64,000 nt of DNA from Bacillota bacterium (GTDB lineage Bacteria > Bacillota > Clostridia > Oscillospirales > Acutalibacteraceae), in contig JAEZGM010000019.1 of the NCBI GenBank assembly GCA_023416955.1, forward strand, positions 1 through 64,000, written 5' to 3'. Below the pieces are notes generated by a model that did no database searches, was not told the origin of the DNA, and saw nothing but the letters and a program-made list of their open reading frames with translations. Within the stretch, counting starts at the first letter, position 1, and each line of letters opens with the position of its first letter. The translations under genes and the position numbers were made by a program. Shown here in pieces: positions 1 to 9,373 of the stretch.

Positions 1-1
1 C

Positions 2-733
2 CTAACCACGTGGCCGGCGCCCGCCGAACCGCACCCCGCCGACCAGACGGAGGACATAAAGCCCGCAAAACCCGCCCGCCGCCGAGGACGCAGACGCTAC
101 GGCGTGGCGGTGGGCTCACTGGTTCTTCTTCTTGCGCTGACAGGCGTGGTGTTTATTGTCGGTATAGTCGGCAAACAGATTTATACCGCCGCCACAGACG
201 ACAGCCAGCTGCGCGCTTATGACACCTTTCTGACACCGGCTGTGATGCAGGACCCGCAGCCGTTCGCTTCGCCGGATAAAGCACCGGAGGATTTTGTTCT
301 GAACGCTTCGTTATGGCAAGCCATCACGGCGAACAACGGAACGAACTATACCGAATACGACGACGCGGGTCGAGTGCTGGTGCCCTTGGGCGACGTGGTG
401 CAGGCGTGCCGTGACTTATTTGGGCCGGACTGCCAGCTGCAGCCGAAAACGCCTGCACAGGAGACATTCTTTGAATATAATTCCGAGGAAAACAAATTCC
501 ATGTGGCGCTGTATTCGTCGGACAGCACGTTTATTCCTTACACGGAAAGCGCCAAAAATCAGGGTGGCAGTACGATCCTGCGCGTGGGATACGTCTCCCC
601 CAGCGACACATGGAGAACTCAAACATCGAGCACGGTAACCAGCCCGAAGCCGACGAAATATATGGAGTATGTACTGAAGACCAACTCATCAACCAATAAA
701 CAGTATATTTATTCCATTCAGGAGGGTTCATAA
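2..733 (+). CDS. Membrane-anchored protein of unknown function, 5' end outside the window
   Basis: The reading frame is open from base 2, so the true start lies to the left. The visible 243 residues begin with a Pro/Ala stretch and an Arg-rich run (RRRGRRRYG), followed by one strong hydrophobic segment at about visible residues 35-57 and a hydrophilic domain to the end. The basic run before the membrane segment suggests a cytoplasmic N-terminus and an extracellular C-terminal domain. No catalytic motif is visible. A GTG at 104 falls inside the membrane segment and is an unlikely start. I do not recognise the family. An F1 repeat follows 18 bases after the stop codon. Confidence 0.75.
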   Translation, partial: LTTWPAPAEPHPADQTEDIKPAKPARRRGRRRYGVAVGSLVLLLALTGVVFIVGIVGKQIYTAATDDSQLRAYDTFLTPAVMQDPQPFASPDKAPEDFVLNASLWQAITANNGTNYTEYDDAGRVLVPLGDVVQACRDLFGPDCQLQPKTPAQETFFEYNSEENKFHVALYSSDSTFIPYTESAKNQGGSTILRVGYVSPSDTWRTQTSSTVTSPKPTKYMEYVLKTNSSTNKQYIYSIQEGS

Positions 734-750
734 ACCGGCCGGCGTTTAAT

Positions 751-820
751 ATAGTCATTTCATTTGAAAATAAACCAATCTCCATTTTCTTGGATATTTT
801 TTAAAGTGAACTGACTATAC
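751..820. repeat. F1 inverted-repeat element, copy 1
   Basis: This 70-base element has terminal inverted repeats, TATAGTCA at the left and TGACTATA at the right, and an interior reading CCAATCTCC...CTTGGAT. The same element recurs at 4264, 29400 (two copies in tandem) and 56042. It lies between two converging genes and may also act as a hairpin in either transcript. Confidence 0.85.
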
Positions 821-1210
821 TTACAAAATGAGATACATTAATGCCAATATCACCCCCGAATCCGCTTTTTCCTCAATCAGAATTAATAATAGAATTATAA
901 TAAGAGTACGCTCACTGTCCGCCATCAGGCTGTCAAAAACATCTCCGACCGGCCCGGGCAGAATCGAATTGTGTGCCGAATGGGGCGGCGAATCATGCTC
1001 GGGCTCCCGATGCTCTGCGGGTGTGGTGTGCCGCACCGGCACTGAGCCGGAAAGCGGCGCGGCGTTTGCGGCTTCCCTGCCCGGGTCCGGCCTTGTGCCG
1101 GGGGGCGGAGAGTTCACGGCGTTTTGCGCTCTTGCCTGCATTTCCCTTGCGCGCCGGATCGCTTCCTGCTGAAGGCGCTGCATATCATAGCTGTTATTTG
1201 TTTCAGGCAT
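821..1210 (-). CDS. Small protein with C-terminal hydrophobic segment, third gene of a three-gene unit
   Basis: The 129-residue product has an Arg/Gln/Ala-rich N-terminal helix (about 8-35), a Pro-rich linker, and a C-terminal hydrophobic stretch made of two short segments, ILLLILIEEKADSG and ILALMYLIL. It begins 10 bases after the stop of the preceding minus-strand gene, preceded by GAGGTGTGAG, so the two are probably co-transcribed. Proteins with this C-terminal pattern are, as I recall, common hypothetical proteins in Ruminococcaceae, but I cannot assign a function. Its 3' end touches an F1 repeat. Confidence 0.7.
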   Translation of the reverse strand: MPETNNSYDMQRLQQEAIRRAREMQARAQNAVNSPPPGTRPDPGREAANAAPLSGSVPVRHTTPAEHREPEHDSPPHSAHNSILPGPVGDVFDSLMADSERTLIIILLLILIEEKADSGVILALMYLIL

Positions 1211-1220
1211 GGCTCACACC

Positions 1221-1595
1221 TCAGAATCCGCTAAAAAGTCCGCTGCTTTTAATGAGCGGCAGCATCCGCATCAGCTGGATCAGTTTAATGGCTTCGTCCA
1301 GTTTCTTTTGGCGCTCCGGGCCCAGCATGGGCCGCAAGGCGCGCAGCAGCCGGGTGCTGTCGTCTTCCTGCCGAAAGGTCGAGAGCATCGGCGCCACCTT
1401 CATAATGGTCTGCATCATTTCACCGTCCATAGGGGGCGGGGAAAATACCTGCTCCGGCTGCGGCGCGGCTGGTACGGGCGCGGCCGGCTGTGAACCGGCT
1501 GATGCTCCCCCCAATAGCCCGGCAAGGCTTTTGATTTGCTCCATACTGCCGGGATTGTTTAGCAGCTCGCCGATTTTCGAAGCAAGGTCATCCAT
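1221..1595 (-). CDS. Conserved hypothetical protein, helical, Pro-rich linker
   Basis: The 124-residue product has an N-terminal helix (MDDLASKIGELL), a Pro/Ala/Gln linker around residues 35-55, and a helical C-terminal half rich in Met and Leu. Its ATG overlaps the stop codon of the upstream 56-residue gene by one base (TAATG), so translation is probably coupled, and AAAGGGAG lies just upstream. The C-terminal half looks loosely like the small upstream protein, as if both share a fold. There is no known catalytic motif; a structural or adaptor role is only a guess. Confidence 0.75.
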   Translation of the reverse strand: MDDLASKIGELLNNPGSMEQIKSLAGLLGGASAGSQPAAPVPAAPQPEQVFSPPPMDGEMMQTIMKVAPMLSTFRQEDDSTRLLRALRPMLGPERQKKLDEAIKLIQLMRMLPLIKSSGLFSGF

Positions 1596-1765
1596 TATTT
1601 TTCTCCCTTTATTTTTCTCATAATCTGCTGCGCTTCCGGCGTATTCAGAATTTTTTCTGTCGCGGATTTGTCGGCCAGGATATTCTCCAGCGTTTTCTTA
1701 TCCTGATCGCTCAGCATGCTTAACAAACCGTTGATCATTTGTCTTTGATCGTCATTATTTGGCAT
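1595..1765 (-). CDS. Small helical protein, first gene of a three-gene unit
   Basis: The 56-residue product starts MPNNDDQRQM and is entirely predicted helix with acidic and basic patches. I chose the ATG at 1765 because GGGGTGAT lies five bases upstream; an ATG six codons earlier lacks a site. It is followed without a gap by the 124-residue gene. Function unknown. The three genes at 821-1765 read as one minus-strand operon convergent with the gene at the left edge. Confidence 0.7.
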   Translation of the reverse strand: MPNNDDQRQMINGLLSMLSDQDKKTLENILADKSATEKILNTPEAQQIMRKIKGEK

Positions 1766-1936
1766 ACTATCACCCCATATCATTGTATGTTGAGGGCACG
1801 GAATATATAACCCGCCGCGCGCGGTTTGCCATTCCGGCCTTTTACCATAAAGTTTATAAAAGAGCCGATTTTCCGTGCGGAGCCGGGCCTTACTTCTCTT
1901 ATTCTATGTTTCGCACGGAGAAACGGTGACAGGTAT

Positions 1937-2401
1937 ATGCGTATTTTAGTGGTATCCGATACGCACAGAGATGAATTTTCCCTAAGAAAAGCGATTTTGA
2001 ACCAGCCCCGGGCTGAAATTGTCATTCATCTGGGCGACGGCGGGGAAGAAGCGCAGCTGATGAAGGAAAGCTTCCCTGAAAAAATGTTTTACATGGTAAA
2101 GGGGAACTGCGACTGGAATTCCCCGCTTCCGGTTTCGGATGTTATTACGGTTGAGGGAAAGAAAATTTTGTATACGCACGGGCACGCGTACAGTGTAAAA
2201 TTGGGAATGAGCGAAATTATTGCTGCGGCAAGAAGCGCCAAGGCCAATATCCTATTGTACGGGCATACCCATATTTCCGTTGTCGACTACGAGGACGGGC
2301 TTTATATCATGAACCCGGGCAGCCTGCACGGTTCGGAGGGAACCTACGGCATTATCGATATTACCCCCGCCGGAATTGTACCGAACATCATGAACATTTG
2401 A
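1937..2401 (+). CDS. YfcE/MJ0936-family metallophosphoesterase
   Basis: The 154-residue product carries the calcineurin-like phosphoesterase motifs in order: SDTHRD (residues 6-11), GDGGEE, KGNCD, THGH and YGHTH, which coordinate a binuclear metal centre. The length fits the compact YfcE class of phosphodiesterases, which hydrolyse artificial phosphodiesters; the natural substrate is usually unknown. The start is the ATG at 1937 (MRILVVSDTH); an upstream in-frame extension to 1826 lacks family similarity and a ribosome site. It is probably cytoplasmic and precedes a phosphohexomutase gene by 141 bases. Confidence 0.9.
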   Translation: MRILVVSDTHRDEFSLRKAILNQPRAEIVIHLGDGGEEAQLMKESFPEKMFYMVKGNCDWNSPLPVSDVITVEGKKILYTHGHAYSVKLGMSEIIAAARSAKANILLYGHTHISVVDYEDGLYIMNPGSLHGSEGTYGIIDITPAGIVPNIMNI

Positions 2402-2411
2402 TTGACAGCGT

Positions 2412-2453
2412 ATTCATGAAGTGATACGCTGGATTCACGAAATGATACGCTTG
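2412..2453. repeat. Two tandem 21-base imperfect repeats
   Basis: Two successive 21-base units, ATTCATGAAGTGATACGCT and ATTCACGAAATGATACGCT each followed by two bases, lie between the phosphodiesterase and the phosphohexomutase. With the preceding GCGTAT the first unit can also form a small hairpin. They might be a regulator binding site for the downstream gene, or a decayed repeat. No other copy was noticed in the window. Confidence 0.6.
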
Positions 2454-2542
2454 AGATATAAAAACAGGTTCTAAAAATCAATTGAAAAATGCGCGGATTT
2501 TGATCCGCCGATGAAAGAGAAAGCGGAAAGGAAAGTCTTACT

Positions 2543-4237
2543 ATGACAGAATATGAGAGATGGCTCAATACCGAGCTGGGCGATGCCGATTTGACGGAGG
2601 AGCTTCGCCGGATTCAGAATCAACCCGAAGAAATCAACGACCGTTTTTACCGCAATTTAGAATTCGGAACAGGCGGCCTGCGCGGCGTAATCGGCGCGGG
2701 TACCAACCGCATGAATGTATATACCGTGTGCAAGGCGACACAGGGCCTTGCCAATTACCTGAAAAATCACGGGGAGGCGACGTCGGTTGCCATTGCGTAT
2801 GACAGCCGCATCAAATCGGATGTTTTCGCGAAGCAAAGCGCGGCGGTGCTCGCGGCAAACGGAATCCGCGCGTATATTTACCCGTGGCTTTCGCCCACGC
2901 CCACCCTTTCCTATGCGGTGCGTTACCTGAAGTGCGCCGCCGGAATCTGTGTGACCGCCAGCCATAACCCGGCGAAATACAACGGCTACAAGGCCTACGG
3001 CAGCGACGGCTGCCAGATTACCCTTGAAATGGCGGACGAAGTGCTCGCCGAAATCAACAGCCTCGATATTTTCAGCGATGTGAAGCGCATCGGGTTTGAG
3101 GACGGTTTGAAACAGGGTCTGATTGAGTATATTTCCGATGGAGTCATTGACTCCTTCCTGAATGAAGTGGAAAAGCAGAGCGTTGTTTCCGGCGATTGCG
3201 GTGGCTTGAAGGTCGTTTATACCCCACTCAACGGCACGGGCCGCGTCTGTGTGACACGGATTCTCGACCGCATCGGTGTAAAAGATATTACGGTTGTGCC
3301 CGAGCAGGAATTCCCCGACGGCAACTTTCCGACCTGCCCGTTCCCGAACCCCGAAATTCGCGAGGCGCTGCAAAAGGGGCTTGAGCTGAGCGAAAAAGTA
3401 CAGCCCGACCTGCTTCTTGCGACAGACCCCGACTGCGACCGCTGCGGCATTGCGGTGAATCAGCACGGCGAATTTGTGCTGATGAGCGGCAACGAAGTCG
3501 GCGTACTTCTGCTGGACTTCATTGCGCGCAGCCGCATTCAAAACGGCACAATCCCGAAAGAACCCGTTGCCGTGTCCACCATCGTAAGCACAGACATGAC
3601 GGAGGCGGTTGCCAAGGAGTACGGCATTACGCTGAAAAAAGTGCTGACCGGCTTTAAATACATCGGCGACCAGATTGCGCTTCTGGAGGAAAAGGGTGAA
3701 ACCGACCGTTACATTTTTGGTTTCGAGGAAAGCTACGGCTACCTTTCCGGCGGCTATGTGCGCGACAAGGACGCCGTTGACGCCAGTATGCTGATTTGCC
3801 AGATGGCAAACGAATACAAGAAGCAAAGCATGACGCTGGTCGACGCAATGGAGGCACTTTATCAAAAGCATGGCTATTACCGCAACGAGCTGATGAATTT
3901 CGGCTTTGAGGGTGAGGACGGCATGATTCAGATGGGCTCCATTATGGAGTCGCTGCGAAAGAATCCCCCCGCCGCAATTGCCGGATTTAAGGTGACAGGC
4001 TGGAGCGACTACGAAGCCTCCCGCCGTTATGACGGAACCGCCGAAACGGCGATTGACCTGCCCAAGTCCAACGTGCTGGAGTACCGCATGGAAAACGGTT
4101 CGAAGCTGGTAGTCCGCCCGAGCGGTACCGAGCCGAAGATTAAAATTTACCTTTCCGCCAAAGCGGCGGACCGAGACGCTTCCGGTGAACTGGTCGAGGC
4201 TTTAAAGGCGGCAGTGCCTGCTTTGCTGGGTATTTAA
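2543..4237 (+). CDS. Phosphoglucomutase/phosphomannomutase (alpha-D-phosphohexomutase)
   Basis: The 564-residue product interconverts hexose 1- and 6-phosphates, linking glycolysis to glycogen and cell-wall sugar synthesis. It has the four-domain signature: the phosphoserine loop TASHNP near residue 140, the Mg-binding loop DPDCDR near 300, the sugar-binding loop GFEESYGY near 395, and the C-terminal phosphate-binding loop RPSGTEPKIK. The length of about 560-570 matches the PgcA type found in Firmicutes. GGAAAGGAAAG precedes the ATG. Downstream lies an F1 repeat with an F2 copy nested in it, which may also serve as the transcript end. Confidence 0.96.
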   Translation: MTEYERWLNTELGDADLTEELRRIQNQPEEINDRFYRNLEFGTGGLRGVIGAGTNRMNVYTVCKATQGLANYLKNHGEATSVAIAYDSRIKSDVFAKQSAAVLAANGIRAYIYPWLSPTPTLSYAVRYLKCAAGICVTASHNPAKYNGYKAYGSDGCQITLEMADEVLAEINSLDIFSDVKRIGFEDGLKQGLIEYISDGVIDSFLNEVEKQSVVSGDCGGLKVVYTPLNGTGRVCVTRILDRIGVKDITVVPEQEFPDGNFPTCPFPNPEIREALQKGLELSEKVQPDLLLATDPDCDRCGIAVNQHGEFVLMSGNEVGVLLLDFIARSRIQNGTIPKEPVAVSTIVSTDMTEAVAKEYGITLKKVLTGFKYIGDQIALLEEKGETDRYIFGFEESYGYLSGGYVRDKDAVDASMLICQMANEYKKQSMTLVDAMEALYQKHGYYRNELMNFGFEGEDGMIQMGSIMESLRKNPPAAIAGFKVTGWSDYEASRRYDGTAETAIDLPKSNVLEYRMENGSKLVVRPSGTEPKIKIYLSAKAADRDASGELVEALKAAVPALLGI

Positions 4238-4263
4238 CGCGGTTTCGGAACTGTGGTTTATGA

Positions 4264-4409
4264 TATAGTCAGTTCACTTTAGAAAACATCCAAGAGACAA
4301 GCGTAAAATCTTTGATCTATGGATTTTACGCCTAGGTAACCGATGATTAAGTCATAAGATAATCAGCGGTTACCTTGAGATTGGTTTTGTTTTCAAATGA
4401 ACGGACTAT
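4264..4409. repeat. F1 element, copy 2, enlarged by a hairpin and a nested F2 element
   Basis: The ends match F1 (TATAGTCAGTTCACTTT at the left; CAAATGAACGGACTAT at the right), but the centre has gained about 80 bases. The insert holds a hairpin with arms GCGTAAAATC and GATTTTACGC, followed by a complete 42-base F2 element at 4334-4375. This nested arrangement shows that F2 arrived after F1. Confidence 0.85.
4334..4375. repeat. F2 inverted-repeat element, copy a (short form)
   Basis: The left end is AGGTAACCGATGATTAA and the right end is AATCAGCGGTTACCT, which are inverted copies of each other. Seven F2 copies occur in the window. This one lies inside an F1 element. Confidence 0.85.
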
Positions 4410-4466
4410 GTTATGTATACTTCTAAAAAATTTTAATATAATAAATAAATTACATGAAAAAAGTAG

Positions 4467-4495
4467 TTGACAGATTTAAGAATGTGTGGTAATAT
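4467..4495 (+). promoter_or_regulatory. Strong sigma-A promoter of a small RNA
   Basis: TTGACA at 4467-4472 and TAATAT at 4490-4495 are separated by exactly 17 bases, and a TG dinucleotide one base before the -10 gives an extended -10. No protein gene follows, only a structured 130-base segment and a terminator. Confidence 0.75.
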
Positions 4496-4501
4496 AAATA
4501 T

Positions 4502-4633
4502 ATTATATACGACAGGACAATCGTGGTTCGCGCGATATATTAGAATCAGCGCCATGCGCAAGCATACTATTCGTTTGAGTAGCCAGGTCTGTATATTTCG
4601 GGGGTTAAGGAAGCAATTCCTTAACCCCTTTTT
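4502..4633 (+). ncRNA. Candidate structured small RNA, about 132 nt
   Basis: The segment has its own promoter and ends in an intrinsic terminator. A closing stem pairs AUAUACGAC (about 4505-4513) with GUCUGUAUAU (about 4587-4596) with one bulged U. It encloses three hairpins: AUCGUG/CGCGAU, GCGC/GCGC, and CUAUUC/GAGUAG (pairing includes G-U). The terminator stem GGGGTTAAGGAA/TTCCTTAACCCC at 4601-4628 is followed by five T. The four-way-junction shape is reminiscent of a riboswitch, but no gene follows on this strand, so it is more likely a trans-acting or protein-binding RNA. I do not recognise it as 6S, tmRNA, SRP RNA or RNase P. Confidence 0.55.
4601..4633 (+). terminator. Intrinsic terminator of the small RNA
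   Basis: A perfect 12-base-pair stem with a GCAA loop is followed by TTTTT. Confidence 0.85.
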
Positions 4634-4646
4634 ATAAAATAATATT

Positions 4647-4680
4647 AAAAACACGAAGCGAAATTTCTGCTTCGTGTTTT
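4647..4680 (-). terminator. Terminator of the acetyltransferase/small ORF unit
   Basis: A 12-base-pair stem AAAACACGAAGC/GCTTCGTGTTTT lies 12 bases beyond the stop codon of the small minus-strand ORF. The T run is better on the minus strand. Confidence 0.75.
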
Positions 4681-4691
4681 GTTTTATGAAG

Positions 4692-4832
4692 TTATTTCCC
4701 CGACTGCTTCTTTATTTTAAAAAATTTTATGAGCTTAGCAGCGCCGATTCCGATCTCCCGAATCATTCGGGAAATCAAAAATCCCCACAATAGGCAGACT
4801 GCAATGAATTGCAGCGCTGTACCGATTGACAA
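4692..4832 (-). CDS. Putative small membrane protein (46 aa) downstream of the acetyltransferase
   Basis: The frame encodes a hydrophobic segment, LQFIAVCLLWGFLI, then a basic amphipathic tail ending FFKIKKQSGK. A TTG start at 4832 preceded by GCGGGGGT is the simplest reading. The same frame runs upstream to an ATG at 4868, two bases after the acetyltransferase stop, but is interrupted by one TGA at 4848-4850, so it could also be a gene with a nonsense mutation. The terminator lies immediately downstream, which supports a real transcript. No family is recognised. Confidence 0.45.
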   Translation of the reverse strand: MSIGTALQFIAVCLLWGFLISRMIREIGIGAAKLIKFFKIKKQSGK

Positions 4833-4870
4833 GACGAACCCCCGCTTTCATTTTACGTTTGACTGCATGG

Positions 4871-5476
4871 TTACGATTTTCTTACCTGAATCAGGTCGAC
4901 CGCAATTCGGCATTCCTCCGCCAGAAACGTCGGCTCCAGCGCAAAATACGGTTTACACGGGAGCGGTTCGCCGGAAAGCGGCGCAAGCTGCTTTTCCATG
5001 ACCGTCAAATCGTGCCATTTCCCAAACTTGAATCCCGTCCCGTGGTAAACGCCAAGCGTTCGGTAGCCCCGACTGGTGTGCAGGCCCTCGCTGGCCGGAT
5101 GCGGGTGGGTAATCAGTGCATACAGGTTGCGGTACCCCTGCGCCAATAAAATAGATTCCAGGCAGTTGTAAAGCGCGGTGGCAATCCCCATGCGCTGAAA
5201 CGCGGGGGAAAGGTATACGCTGACCTCCGCGTCCCACTGGAACGCCGCGCGCGGGCGAAAGCGTGAAGCATAAGCGTACCCCGCCGCCTGCCCGTCCACT
5301 TCGCACAGGAGCCAGGGGAACTGGGCGGTAACGGTTTCGATGCGCCCCGCGAACTCTGTGACGGAGGGCACATCATATTCGAACGTGATGGCGGTATCAC
5401 GAATATACGGCGTATAAATTGCAAGCATCGCCGCCGCGTCATTCTGATCGGCAAAGCGAATTTGTATTTTTTTCAT
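4871..5476 (-). CDS. GNAT N-acetyltransferase, phosphinothricin/methionine sulfoximine acetyltransferase-like
   Basis: The 201-residue product starts MKKIQIRFADQNDAAAMLAIYTPY and has the PAT-type landmarks: TFEYD near 30, WLLCEVDGQAAGYAYAS, then the acetyl-CoA loop SPAFQRMGIATALYN and the region HTSRGYRTLGVYHGTGFKFGKW. Enzymes of this type transfer acetyl groups from acetyl-CoA to small amines such as phosphinothricin or methionine analogues; the true substrate cannot be read. The C-terminal tail beyond residue 170 is slightly longer than usual. The start at 5476 matches the family; a 13-residue upstream extension is possible. It is read divergently from the copper genes. Confidence 0.88.
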   Translation of the reverse strand: MKKIQIRFADQNDAAAMLAIYTPYIRDTAITFEYDVPSVTEFAGRIETVTAQFPWLLCEVDGQAAGYAYASRFRPRAAFQWDAEVSVYLSPAFQRMGIATALYNCLESILLAQGYRNLYALITHPHPASEGLHTSRGYRTLGVYHGTGFKFGKWHDLTVMEKQLAPLSGEPLPCKPYFALEPTFLAEECRIAVDLIQVRKS

Positions 5477-5603
5477 TACGTCAATCCCCACTGAATTGGA
5501 TTTTGTCATTATCATAGCACAAAGTTGTTATAGTGAAAAGAGAGAGGGAAATCAAAGTGAAGAAAGTGAATCCGAAATCCTAATTTTGGATTCAAGCAAT
5601 AAT

Positions 5604-5755
5604 AAGGCTTTGCCCTCAGGCCGGGCAGGCCCATACTTTCGTTGCGCCCGAAAGTATGCAAAGGAGGGCTCCATAAATCCCCCCCTGCACCCCCATAGTA
5701 TCCCCCAAGGGGCCGGTGGGGGGGGGGATTCCTTTGCGATTTTCATTGACGGCAT
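5604..5755. repeat. F4 element, copy 1 (GC-rich, uninterrupted)
   Basis: The segment contains CTCAGGCCGGGC, then an inverted pair ACTTTCGTTGCGCCCGAAAGT, then C-rich and G-rich runs around TATCCCCCAAGGGG. A second copy lies at 37644-37930. Both overlapping ORFs here are low-complexity and have no ribosome site, so I treat the segment as non-coding. Confidence 0.7.
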
Positions 5756-5914
5756 TTAATTTGGTTTTATGACTGCATGGATGGAACAACAAAGTTGAAC
5801 TGTTTTGTCCTAAGAAAATAAGTACGGTTGCCGTGGGATGGATAGCAAATTGCCTTTCTGGGAAATAATAAAGATATTAAGTAAATTTGCGTCTGAAAAT
5901 ATTTTAAAATGCCA

Positions 5915-5967
5915 TTGACAAAGTGAAAAAGTCGTCCTATACTGAAAATACACCCCACGGGGGTATA
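5915..5967 (+). promoter_or_regulatory. copA promoter with CsoR operator
   Basis: TTGACA at 5915-5920 and TATACT at 5938-5943 are 17 bases apart. Directly after the -10 lies the G/C-rich palindrome ATACACCCCACGGGGGTATA at 5948-5967, which has the shape of a CsoR-binding site. CsoR would block the start of transcription until it binds Cu(I). The csoR gene is the last gene of this unit. Confidence 0.85.
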
Positions 5968-6002
5968 GAGGTTAAGACATACAGAACTTTTGAGGTGATG
6001 TT

Positions 6003-8582
<2,580 letters not shown>

Positions 8583-8585
8583 TAA

Positions 8586-8646
8586 GTCCTTGCTTATAAG
8601 TCGGAACCGAAATAGACAAGGCTCTTGATTTGTTAAACAAGGACCA
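8586..8646. repeat. F3-like short inverted repeat
   Basis: The ends GTCCTTGCTTATAA and TTAAACAAGGAC are inverted copies and resemble F3 ends, but the interior differs. The element lies between copA/copZ and csoR. Confidence 0.5.
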
Positions 8647-8661
8647 GGCAGGAGGAACACG

Positions 8662-8934
8662 ATGCAGGCGGATAAGGCGAAAATCACGCGTTTGCTGAAA
8701 ACCGCGCGCGGTCAGCTGGACGGTTTGCTGAAGATGGTGGAAGACGACCGGTACTGTACGGATATTTCTAACCAGCTGATGGCAACACAGGCGATTCTTC
8801 GCACGGCAAATAAAGAAATTTTACGTGCTCATATGGCGGGCTGCGTCCGTGCGGCGTTTGAACAGGGCGACGCGGCAGACAAGGAAGAAAAAATTGAAGA
8901 AATTGTTGCAATGATGGATCAGCTTGCAAAATAG
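8662..8934 (+). CDS. csoR: CsoR-family copper-sensing repressor
   Basis: The 90-residue, all-helical product fits the DUF156/CsoR family. The Cu(I) ligands are visible as Cys in DRYCTDIS (residue 32), His in RAHMAGC (residue 57) and Cys at residue 61. The apo form should bind the palindrome at 5948-5967 and release it on binding copper, giving a feedback loop for the whole unit. CAGGAGGAACACG precedes the ATG. It follows copA/copZ by about 80 bases containing an F3-like hairpin. Confidence 0.93.
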   Translation: MQADKAKITRLLKTARGQLDGLLKMVEDDRYCTDISNQLMATQAILRTANKEILRAHMAGCVRAAFEQGDAADKEEKIEEIVAMMDQLAK

Positions 8935-9001
8935 CCGGTGCATCCTGCAGGGGGGCTAATATACCAGCCATGCCAGAAAAGTTGCGATTTTGTATTTATC
9001 A

Positions 9002-9111
9002 TAGGTCTTCTTTGTAAAATCTAAACTCAAAATATGTCCGCTTGATTGCATCGTTTAATGCTGATGTTTTCGTAGTTCGTGCAATCCTCACCATTTTACA
9101 AACAAGACCTA
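9002..9111. repeat. F3 inverted-repeat element, copy 1 (110-base form)
   Basis: The ends TAGGTCTTCTTTGTAAAAT and ATTTTACAAACAAGACCTA are near-perfect inverted repeats. The interior, including CGCTTGATTGCAT and TGCAATCCTCACC, is shared with the copies at 28635 and 40471. Confidence 0.85.
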
Positions 9112-9166
9112 GCAAAGATAAGTACAAAATGTGGGTTTAATGATAACCCACAAGCAATCTTTCCGT

Positions 9167-9218
9167 AACGAAGGTGTTGCAAAATAAATGAAAATTTATT
9201 TTGCAACACCTTCGTTTT
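9167..9218 (+). terminator. Long-stem terminator after csoR and F3
   Basis: Arms of more than 20 bases, ACGAAGGTGTTGCAAAATAA and its complement, meet at a short loop and end in CGTTTTAT. Confidence 0.75.
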
Positions 9219-9282
9219 ATGTGTAAAAAAGCATCCGGAAATTCACCTCGTAAGACAATTTTACTTTGAACTTCAAAATAGA

Positions 9283-9344
9283 TTGACAAAGGCATTCATA
9301 TTTGCTAGAATACATTAGGCCTTGTTTATGAATAAAAAAGGCCT
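9283..9344 (+). promoter_or_regulatory. Promoter of the MarR gene with a palindrome in the leader
   Basis: TTGACA at 9283-9288 and TAGAAT at 9306-9311 are 17 bases apart. Within the leader, 9317-9344 carries AGGCCTTG...AAGGCCT, an inverted repeat that could be the binding site for the MarR protein itself or a small F3-like end. Confidence 0.65.
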
Positions 9345-9373
9345 GGAAAACGAAACGGAAAAGTGGTGACTGC

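Noticed and set aside
2657..3871. A 404-codon open frame on the minus strand opposite the phosphohexomutase gene
   Set aside because: It is a mirror frame of a strongly conserved gene, has no ribosome site and no family features. The same applies to long antisense frames opposite adhE (47118-48416), copA and the TtcA-like gene.
4502..4633. Cis-acting riboswitch
   Set aside because: The shape fits, but no gene is encoded downstream on the same strand before the terminator.
4848..4850. TGA in the small ORF as a selenocysteine codon
   Set aside because: No SECIS-like hairpin directly downstream and no Sec-protein family; a TTG restart or a mutation is simpler.
5552..5755. Minus-strand frame of 67 codons rich in Pro and Gly
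   Set aside because: It lies entirely in the GC-rich F4 repeat, is low-complexity and lacks a ribosome site; the repeat explains it better.
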